Shown here piece after piece: positions 24,540 through 34,468 of a stretch of DNA of 64,000 bases. Made by a program: the position numbers and the translations under genes. Every line of letters begins with the position of its first letter. The stretch's first letter is position 1. Under the pieces are notes generated by a model. It searched no databases and was not told the origin of the DNA. It was given only the letters and a program-made list of their open reading frames with translations. Origin of the DNA: Fragum whitleyi. Taxonomy: Eukaryota > Mollusca > Bivalvia > Cardiida > Cardiidae. The stretch covers positions 45,790,796 to 45,854,795 of the forward strand of contig OX411551.1 of assembly GCA_948146395.1 (NCBI GenBank), written 5' to 3'.

Positions 24540-24975
24540 TTTTGATAGTGTGAAATATAAAAGCCCTATCACTTACCATTCAAAAGTTAAAGCCACTTTT
24601 AAAGTTTTAATTTTTCATAGATTTGACCGTGAAAAATGACCTTGTCCTTGACTGATGACATTGAACTTGTCACCAACAAAAATGGTCTAGTCCCAAACAA
24701 CCATCATGTGAAACATGCAAACCCTATCACTTACCATTCAAAAGTAATAGCCAGCGTTGAAGGTTTTTTGTTTATTTTTTAAACAATTTTTACCTTGAAA
24801 AATGATCTTGACTGATGATCTTGAACTAATTACCAACAGAAAGGTCTTGTCCAATGAAAATACCATGTGAAATATGATTGCCTTATCATTTAACATCCAA
24901 ATTTTATGGCCAGTGTTTATTTATTTATTTTTTTTTCATTAAATTTGACCTTGAAAAATGACATTGACCTTGACT
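24540..24975. repeat. Degenerate tandem repeat, about 180-bp unit, three copies
   Basis: Each unit contains CCCTATCACTTACCATTCAAA or a variant, then GACCTTGAAAAATGA and CTTGACTGATGA blocks. No coding role is apparent. Confidence 0.6.
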
Positions 24976-25489
24976 GATGAACTTGTACTTGGTAATTTGA
25001 ACAAAGGAACAGGCAAACAAATAAAGATGATGTCTCAAGCAGATCTTACGTGTAATTTCCCCTGTTCAAGTCCTAAATTTAGTTGTCTGCAAGATATGTT
25101 TGAATGGGGTATTTCTCACACAATTACTTACATTACATCCTTAACTAGACTCAACTGCAATCCCACATTGGGGTACGATTTTCAATGGCGGCAAATATCC
25201 TTTCCGAGGTCTGTCATGGATCTTTCCCATTTGCAATAGGGTACTTCCTTGAGACCTGAAAAATATTTTGACGAAGTTTCACAAAGATTTCGCAATAATT
25301 GTGGCTTTTAGAGTTTGAAAAATCCAAACTAAAATAAAGATACATGTACATGCCAACCCTATACCGATGTCAGTTATTTTTACATTTTACATTCTTACAT
25401 TGTCTGTTTCTGTATTTTTCACATTTGAATTTTTATGGCATTCAAATCTTTGCGATAGTGAAAGTCGTTTACAGACGCTCAGGTACAGT

Positions 25490-25548
25490 GAGTGGTCAAA
25501 TGCCAATTTTGTCTATAACAGTATAGACAAAATTGAGCTTTGATCACT
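25490..25548. repeat. Short palindrome
   Basis: GAGTGGTCAAATGCCAATTT and its imperfect mirror AATTGAGCTTTGATCACTC flank TTGTCTATA..TATAGACAA. This could fold as a hairpin of about 28 bp per arm. Confidence 0.6.
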
Positions 25549-26400
25549 CAATTAAACTTGAACATTTAAATTTCTTTACTTCAGATTGTGAAAACGTTTG
25601 AAAACATTTACAAATTTAAAATGGTATCTCGCTTTGCAAGTGAATGCACGTGAAAGCGGAGTAACATTTGTTAGACGTTACGTAAACGTTAAAATTTATC
25701 ATTAACGCAAGGATAGTTAGCGAAACTTGAATCTATATAATTTCATCTAGGATCATCAAAAAGAAAATAAATAAATAAATAAAAATAAAAAAATAAATAG
25801 AAATCACAATATGCTGACCAAGAAAATAATACGTGTGACCCGTAACGCGAAAAAGGACCATCTGGTAATTCCTTATTCTAAAAATGTTTCAAAAAATAGC
25901 CTGATGAAACGCATAAAACGCTAAAATCATAAGTATCAAATAATCTTGGTGACCAAAACACATCAAACCTCTTAAAATAATACTTGGCCATTAATTAACT
26001 CCTCAAGATTTAACCATTTTGGCTAACTCTTTCAGAATCATGTGAGAAATTATCACTTGCAGTCCATGACTACGTTCACCCTCCTGTTAATACTATGTAA
26101 TGCCCCCCACTTTTGAATGATGACTCAGCGACCATTTGATCATCAAAGACACAATATTTATGTGCCCTACACATGATAATTCCAGGTACCTTCTCATGTA
26201 GCTGAGTCTTCCGATGTTTTTCAAGAATCTCAGCAACTGGTAAAGCATATGCATAATTTTAAGCCAATAGTATATATTGAAATTTATAGTCGTTTATCAA
26301 TTTTGAAAAGTATATAATATTTGATGTTCAATGTGAAGCGTGTAAACTGATAGCACATCCGGTATAACTGTTTTGTTGGACATATCATGGACAAATAAAA
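25549..26400. other. No recognised content (5' flank of FkbM locus)
   Basis: AT-rich and lacking recognisable genes. It may hold the promoter of the methyltransferase at 26404, but I see no definite motif. Confidence 0.35.
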
Positions 26401-26403
26401 ACT

Positions 26404-27378
26404 ATGTTGAACCTTACCAAGAAGTTTCTTCGTGTTGTCGTACTTGTATGGTGCGCTCTGGTGTTCACATACCTCACGCGTTTGTTTGGAAATAGAAACG
26501 TGAAACTGTTTAAACAAAATAATTACAAGAATATGGAAAGCCACGCATACATGACTGATTCTATGGGTAAGCAAAGAGAGGAAATTAATCATGTAGCAGT
26601 AAAGAAGGGGGATAAAAAGTTCGACTTTCATGGTTTTCCTTGTTTAATAGATTATAATCCTTCAACATTAGCACGCGTAGGACGCTGTATCAGGACAGTG
26701 AATGTGAGTATATCTTCCGAAACAGCTCGTGATTCAGAATGCGGAAAACACCCCGATTTGTATTCATGACCCGAGTGTAGATAAGCTATATCAGTAAAGT
26801 TTAAAGCAGATGGTGAATGGGAGACAAGTTTCGTTAATGATTTTACTAAAGCAATGGAAATGACCAATGTAACAGATGTCTTGGATTTGGGATGTAATAT
26901 AGGAGCTTACACACTGAAAGCTGCAAAGCTTGGAAACCAGGTTGTCGCAGTGGATGCTAATATCGAAAATCTGCGGTTACTTTCCAGGTCTTTGGTCCTT
27001 GGCAAACTGACAGATAAAGTCAAGATCATTCATAATGCTGTGTCCGATGTATATTTAAATGTTTCACTTTCAGAATCTCGGGCCAATATTGGAGGGAAGC
27101 AACTTAGTCCGCCTGACGAAAAAACAACTAAAATTGATTCATTGGTGGAAACAATATTTCTTGACGACCTGGAAGAGCTGTTCCGTAATAAGCGGGTAGC
27201 GATAAAAATGGACATCGAAGACTCGGAACATTTGGCCCTGAGAGGCGGAAGATCGTTTTTAAGGAATATTGACGTCCAATTCATACAAATGGAGGTGGCG
27301 TACTATATTCATGACTCACCCGGCGGACAAATTGCATCAGTCTTGGATTCCTTCGGGTTTACACCTTACAGAATCTGA
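26404..27378 (+). pseudogene. FkbM-family (Methyltransf_21) methyltransferase, frame-broken
   Basis: A type II membrane-anchored SAM-dependent methyltransferase relic. The first frame, from ATG at 26404, encodes a short cytosolic tail and a signal-anchor helix (residues about 9-27), then a stem region. Coding then passes through two frame changes: near 26740-26755 (the continuation reads PICIHDPSVDKL) and near 26785-26795 (continuing SVKFKADGEWE). It remains open to 27378. The last segment carries the family hallmarks: the SAM motif DLGCNIGAYTL, an acidic VAVDAN strand and the KMDIEDSEHLALRGG block. FkbM enzymes O-methylate small molecules or sugars; the substrate here is unknown. It has no introns, as in many invertebrate family members or in a retrocopy. 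The end (FGFTPYRI) is shorter than usual. Two indels argue for a pseudogene, but assembly errors in homopolymers could imitate this. Confidence 0.8.
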
Positions 27379-27610
27379 TGTCTGTTTTAAAAGAGAATTC
27401 CGATCTAGAGTGCCAATACATGGATCGCTTGTTTGAACCCTTGATCCCCGGAATGCCAGCCTGCTTAATATTGTAAATGATAATCTGAATGATATTTCCA
27501 ACAATTCCAAATACATGTGCGCTGAGTGGAGCCTCTTGCAAAACTGTGTATTGGCAAAGTTTGACCATAGTCTTCACTATGCGGTCTGTGGAAAAATAAG
27601 GTAATACAGT

Positions 27611-27765
27611 TACTAACATCGTGAAATTGACATTCACCTCGGTCATATAGCTAGTAACATCGTGAAATTGACATTCACCTCGGTCATATAGCTAGTAACA
27701 TCGTGAAATTGACATTCACCTCGGTCATATAGCTAGTAACATCGTGAAATTGACATTCACCTCGA
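27611..27765. repeat. 41-bp minisatellite, about four units
   Basis: Units of 41 bp (CTAGTAACATCGTGAAATTG followed by ACATTCACCTCGGTCATATAG) are nearly identical at 27651, 27692 and 27733, with a partial earlier unit from 27611. It has expanded from the start of the CACTCATT repeat family. Confidence 0.9.
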
Positions 27766-28120
27766 TCAAAATCATTCTAAATCACCCACTCATCGCTCCA
27801 TTTACTCACTCCTTCAAACCACTCAAATGGGCTTTATATCGTTCAAAAACTATGAATGATTGTCCATAATTATCAACATTTTATTTTAATCGATCAAGTC
27901 AATGCAAAATTTTATTATTATAGTTATGTAGATTTCAAAGCGTCTGTTTAGCCCGAAAGAAAGACATACAGAAATATACGATGAGTTTTTATTAAAAGAA
28001 GGGTCAAACATAATCGCTTATTTCGGCCAATTTGTGCGAAACTAGCGATAAACCGTTCCTATCCGGGGTCTGAGTCATTTTCAGTTTCCCGACTTTTAGT
28101 ACTGTGTACACCTTACCTTG

Positions 28121-31100
28121 GTCCGTGAAGTTGGCAGCCCAGCAGCCTAGCAGAGTGAAGTTGGTAGCCTAGCAGCCTAAGAAAATTCTTAACAAAATAA
28201 TGGATATCTGACACTAGCATTATACACGAGAAGTCTGTTCAAAACGAAAGAAAATAAATTTCTTGTGATCGTAGATTTTCCGGGTATCTCGCTTTATTCA
28301 ACTTATCCAAAAACATGGCCCAAAAATAACTCTGAACATATTAATCTTGTCCTAACAAAGATGAGAACTTTAAACTTCAAAAAAAGTAGTGGTCATTTTA
28401 GGATGCTTCGAAGATAGACTACATGAAATGTGAAGGTGGCAGTCTGGCTGCCTAGCAGAGTGAAGTTGGCAGACTAGCAGGATAAAGATTTTTTTTAAAA
28501 TCAAAATCAAAATTATTGGTTTCTGACACTAGCATTATACAAGAGAAGTCAGTTCAAACCGTAAAATCTGAATTGCTAGTGAAAGTACATTTGTTCGTAT
28601 ATCTCGCTTTATTCAATTTTCCGACAAAAAAGTCCCGAAAATTGCCCTAAACCAATCATTCTTTTCCTGACAAAGATGAATCTTTAAATTTTGGAAAAAA
28701 ACGGTAGTTGTCATTTTAGGATGCTACGCTGCTAGACTACTGGAAATGTGAAGTTGGCAGTCTTGCTTCCTAGCAGAGTGAAGTTTACAGCCCAGCAGCC
28801 TAGCAAGATTTTAAAAAAATTATCGATAACTGACACTTGCATTATACACGAGAAGTCAGTTCAAACCGTATAAACTGAATTTCTAGTGAACGTAAATTCG
28901 TTCTGGATATCTCACTTTAATCAATTTTTTCGAAGAAATGTCCTGAAAATTGCTCTGAATATATCAATCTAGTCCTTACAATTATGACTTTAGTTAAGTG
29001 AAGTTTGCAGCCTAGCAGACGAAACATTTTTGTTACTAAATTATTGATATCTGACAGTAGCATTATACACGAGAAGTCGGTTCAAATCGCTTTATTCAAT
29101 TTATCCAACAAAAATGTCCCGAAAATTGCCCCAATCTGGTCCATACAATTCTGACAACTTTAAACTTAGAAAAACAAGGTCACTGTCTTTTTAGGATGCT
29201 ACGCTGTTAGGCTTCTGAAAATTTGAAGTTGGCAGTCTGGCAGCCTAGCAGAGTGAAGTTGGCAGTTTGCAGACTAAGGATTTTTTTAACAAAATTGGCG
29301 ATATCTGACACTAGCATTATATACGAGAAGTCAGTTCAAACCGTAAAAACTGCATTTCTAGTGGAAGTAGATTTGTTCCGGATATCTCGCTTTATTCAAC
29401 TTTCCGACAAAAATGTCCCGAAAATGGACCTGAACAAATCATTCTGGTCCTTACAAAGATGAATCTTTAAACTTTGGGAAAAAACGGTAGTGGTCTTTTT
29501 AGGATGCCTCGCTGTTTTCCGAGAAAAATGTCGCGAAAATTGCTCTGAACATATAAATCTGGTCTTGACAATTATGAAAACTTTAAACTATGCAAAAAAC
29601 ACGGTAGTTGTCGTTTTAGGATGCTTCGCTGCTAGACTGCTGGAAATGTGAATTTTGCTGTCCGACAGCCTAGCAGAGAGAGGTTGGCAGCTCAACAACC
29701 TAAAAAAAATAACAAAATTATTGATATCTGACACTAGCATTATACACTTTAATTATTAAAGAAATTTAAATTGAACACCCCCCCCCCCCCCCCCCCCCAG
29801 ATATGGGCGATGCAGGGCGAAAGTCTGTAGTTATTTAAGCCACTGGGGCGATAAGGCTCTACTGGGGCTCTTGTTTTCAAATAAATGCAGAGCCATGTCT
29901 AAGCACACATGATAACAGTTCAATGTTTTTTCGTCGGTAATGTTTGATTCTAAATAAGTTCTGAGAAAACGCCGCCTTCGACGCAACATAAATACATTAA
30001 AATAAGGATATTTACCTTTGCACACACAAAATCTGCGTTTCAAAACCCTAATCATTACCAATGTTGTTTTTACTGGCACTAGCCAAAGAAACATAAGCAT
30101 CATTTCATATTTTCCGGACTCCTTTTGCCTGTTACCGTTTTGAAAGGCTCATTATGTTAAAAAATTCCATAAATGATATTAAAAACTAAAAACGAATTGA
30201 AAATGGGTATACATACAAATTAGGAATAAAAACAAATCCCGAACGGTGCCAAAGTTGCGTTGGAAGTTTGGTTAAGTATATATTTCTGTATTAAAAAATA
30301 TTATATTCTCTAATTCTTAAAATGAATTTTTGTATTTTTTCATTACACCGACCGTATATATTTCTGAAACAAACACAGTATTACAAAACGCTTAGAGGAA
30401 ACTTGACCCACCACAGTATAAGGTACCATGTGAAATTTGTGCAACATATCACTGATCCCTATTCCATCCATGCAGTTTCATATTATTTTCTGACTCTAAA
30501 GTTAATTTATCAAGTCTTAATTTAACTTTATTTTTAAAATGAAACATTTTTTTACCTCTGTCGGTCATAGTCTGTTTCTCAAAATTGGTTTTATGAAGTT
30601 ATCGCATGGTACCTTTAAACGTCACAAGGCACATGTAGGCTATTAATGGATCAAGGACCTGATTGATTGTTTACAAATATTTAAACATAATGACAAATTT
30701 TTGGAAATGTTTTTTTTTTTGGTTTTCAGTATTCTTGTAATTTTGTAAAGTGATAAATTGTTGATGATAATGTATTGTTGTTTTGCTCGGTATTAAAAAA
30801 TAAATAGCAAATGCCTGTGATATTTTATCTAATGACACCACAGACGCATACATGCTACTTCACAATCAACAATTCATGGTGAAAACAGAATAAAGTGAAA
30901 AAGAACATTTTGACTTTACGTCCAAAAAAAAATATAAGCTTACCAGGGTTCACTACAGAAAAATGAAAATGCATTTTCGATCTATTTCGTAGTTGTATAA
31001 CACTATATTTTGTTGTTCCAATTGAAAATTATTTCTTACTGCCAACTTCACGATTCAAGCATTCACGATTACAGGATGAAACTTATATCTTGTGTATAAT

Positions 31101-32566
31101 GCTAGTGTCAGATATCTAAAATTTTGTTTAGAAAAAAAAATGCTACATTGCTGCTGGCCTACAGACTTCACATATGCAGCATCAATAATTTTGTCGAACA
31201 TTTTCTAGGCTGTTAGGCTGCCAACTTCACTCTGCTAGGCTGGTAGACACCCCACTTCACATTTCCCACGTGCTAGCAGCGTAGCATCCTAAACTGACAA
31301 CTAACGTCTTATTTTCGAAGTTTAAAGTTCTCATTTTTGTAAGGACCAGTTTGATATGTTCAGAGATTTTCCGGACATTTTTGGCGGACAAATTGAATAA
31401 AGCGAGATATCCGGAACAAATCTACTTTAGAAATTTATTTTTCACGGTTTGAACTGACATAAAATGTGTTAAATGCAAGTGTCAGATATCATTTTTTTTC
31501 AAATTGCTAGGCTGTTATGCTGCCAACTTCACCCTGTTATGCTGCTAGGCTGTTATGATGCCTGAAGCCATCTTCACATTTCCAGCATTCTAGCAGCATA
31601 GTATCCTAAAGCGACAACTTCCGTGTTTCTTTTCAAAGTTTTAAGTTATCATCGTTGTAAGGACCAGATTGATATGTCCAGGGCTCTTTTCGAGATATTT
31701 TTGACTGAAAAGTAAAGAAATATATGTTAGAAAAAATCTGCTTTCATAAGAAATTCAGTTTTTTACGGTTTGAACTGACTTCACGCGTATAATGCTAGTG
31801 TCAAATATCAATAATTTTGTTATTTTTTTATGGACTGCCAGGTTGCATGGCTGCTAGGCTGCCAACTTCACTCTGCTAAGTTCATAGACTGCCAGGCTGC
31901 CAATTTCACATTTTCAGCAGCTTAGCAGCGTAGCATCCTAAAATGACCACTACCGTGTTTTCCAAAGTTTAAAGTTCTCATCTTTGTGAGGACCAGATTG
32001 ATATGTTCAGAACAATTTTCGGGACATTTTTCTCGGGAAAATTGATTAAAGCGAGATATCCGGAACGAATCTACTTTCACTAGAAATTGGGTTTATGAGG
32101 TTTTAAATTACTTCTCGTGTGTAATGCTAGTGTCAGATATCAATATTTTGATAAAAAAAAAAAAAAAAAAAATAAGCCTGCTAGGCTGCTAGGCCGCAAA
32201 CTTCACTCTGCTAGGCTGCTGGACTGCCAACCTCACCTTTCCAGCAGCGTAGCACCTTAAAAAGACCACTACCGTGTTTTTTCTAACTTTAAAGTTCTCA
32301 TCTTTGTAAGGATCAGATTGATATGTTCAGGTCAATTTTGAGACATTTTTCTCCGGAAGGACGAATAAATCGAGTTATTAGGAACAAATCTTCTCTCAGT
32401 AGAAATTCAGTTTTTACGGTTTGAACTGTCTTCTCGTGTATAATGCTAGTGTCAGGTATCAATAGGGTTTTTTTTTGTTTGTTTGTTTCTTTCTTTTTTT
32501 AGTTTTTTTGTCTGTTAGGCTACCAACTTCACTCTGCTAGGCTGCTGGGCTGCAAACTTCACGGAC
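28121..32566. mobile_element. Foldback-like element with long subrepeat-built inverted arms
   Basis: The left arm (28121 to about 29760) contains about five tandem units of roughly 300-330 bp. They are marked by CTAGCAGAGTGAAGTTGGCA, GACACTAGCATTATACACGA, TATCTCGCTTTATTCAA and TTTTAGGATGCTACGCTG blocks. The right arm (about 31040-32566) holds the same blocks reversed and in reverse order. The outermost ends match as GTCCGTGAAGTT and AACTTCACGGAC. A 4-bp direct repeat CTTG flanks the whole element (28117-28120 and 32567-32570). The centre (about 29760-31040) is AT-rich, has a C(21) run at 29778-29798 and encodes nothing recognisable. This architecture is that of foldback/Galileo-like elements. 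The superfamily is uncertain because no transposase is present. Confidence 0.7.
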
Positions 32567-32570
32567 CTTG

Positions 32571-33280
32571 TGTACCTTTGGGGATCAAATTCAGACAAGA
32601 ATAGAAAACTGTTTAAGGGTTCGCCGCAAATATAAATGGAGGCCATTTGTATTTTTGGCCAAAATTTTATAAATTAAGGCTTTTCTTTATGCAAAGTCAA
32701 CTGAATATGTTATAAAATGTATTAAAAAGGGGAAATGAAGATGTTTTTGATAAAAATATTTGCAAAGAATGCTTTTATAGCTGAAAACAGAGTTCCACAT
32801 TGCACTTTCGCATTTGCATCCATTTGAAAAATGTTCCGATGCATTTGGGACAAAAACTTGCAGACGTCAACTGGAATATCCAGAGTACAATCAACGAGGC
32901 TTACTTTTGGCTAAAATGCCTGTGGGAAAGATATTTCAGCGTTGAAAGACACGTGTTTATTTTCAAGGAAACATGGCAGCCTTTTTTTACAACAACAAAA
33001 CATGTAAACAAAGATGTTTTAAGGAATTGCAACGATCGTATTCCTTGAAAGCCAAAGGTGACCGTCCATTATCACTCTTGGGCATTTCTACTTTAAAAAT
33101 GAGACTAAATTTACCATGATTTCTACTTAGAAATCCTTGCTATTGTTCTGTTTTTCTCAGCTGCCAAATAAAAAAAAACTGCCGTGGGAAATTTGTTATG
33201 AACCGCTTCACCGAAAAAGAGATAAAAATATCACTCCTCTAAAAAAAAATAGAGTGGGACCTTTCAAACTTATTTGAGAG
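32571..33280. other. No recognised content
   Basis: No gene or bounded repeat identified. Confidence 0.4.
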
Positions 33281-33284
33281 CAAG

Positions 33285-33385
33285 TTAAAACGGCATAAAG
33301 TCAAAACGGCACAAAGTCAAAACGACCCCAAATTCGCTAAAACCAGTCAATTCCAAGTCAAAACTTTTACTCATTTGGTCAAAAA
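33285..33385. repeat. Partial end of the GTCAAAACGGCCC element family
   Basis: Contains AAAACGGCATAAAGTCAAAA, AACGGCACAAAGTCAAAACG and TTTGGTCAAAA motifs in the orientation of the left end of the 2220-3276 element. I found no opposite end, so this is a solo or truncated terminus. Confidence 0.5.
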
Positions 33386-34190
33386 AACAAAAATTAATTT
33401 TCTATGTCATATAAGAATATATACAATTAATGGCTCGATTTATACATTTTATACATTTTTTTTAATAAGATCACGAATTAAAAAGCTTTATTTTCTGGGT
33501 TATTTCAATACAAATACACCTCAATTTACTTGTTTCAGTCTCTCACATTACATCTATAAAGGTTTGTTTCAAATTAAAGACCAATACCCTTATTCATATA
33601 ATTGTGTTATTATTATAGTCCGATTGACTTGTATAAGGACTGGTGTTTTCACCAATTACACAAAAATACCTTGGTAAAATCTTTTGTATGTAGTAATATC
33701 TTAATTTTAGCTTAATCCAAATTAATTTTAGACTATAAAATGGTCCCAGAATGATGCTTTTGTCTACTTAGTAAATGATAATTTTTCGCATTTTCCACTC
33801 TTAAGGCTGCTAAGTAGTAAGAATATGTACACATATACTAAAAACTTGTGTTTTTATACTAAACTTTTGACACAATAAATGACCGATTTTCTTTTGTTGG
33901 ATATGCGTATTTTCATATCGACGGTACCCAATTTTAAACTAAGATACCACGTATTTTTTACCGTTCATAACTCGCTATTTACTTGTTATATCTAGTGAAA
34001 AACGCAACGATTTCGTTAAATAATCCATGATTTGATTGGTCCGAATTAGAGAGTACAGGGTTCATCCATGAAAAGATATAGGCGATTATCAATATCTTGT
34101 CAAAAGGTTCACGAACATAGACAGGACACACTCATTCTAATATACTTTACGAGTGAATTACACAAAGATAATTAATTTTATAGAAATACT
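33386..34190. other. No recognised content
   Basis: AT-rich flank of the composite insertion. No gene is visible. Confidence 0.4.
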
Positions 34191-34192
34191 CG

Positions 34193-34360
<168 letters not shown>

Positions 34361-34468
34361 ACGTTAGTTACAACGTTGTAACGTCGTCGACATGACGTTA
34401 CGTCGCTTACATCGTTAACATAACAAATTATATTTGAAAATAGGAAAAATGTCAAAATTGATGTTATA

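Noticed and set aside
27611..27765. CRISPR-like array of 41-bp repeats
   Set aside because: The units are directly adjacent with no unique spacers and the genome is eukaryotic. It is a minisatellite.
29831..30103. 90-codon minus-strand frame in the centre of the foldback element as a possible transposase
   Set aside because: Too short, with no catalytic motif or similarity to a known transposase.
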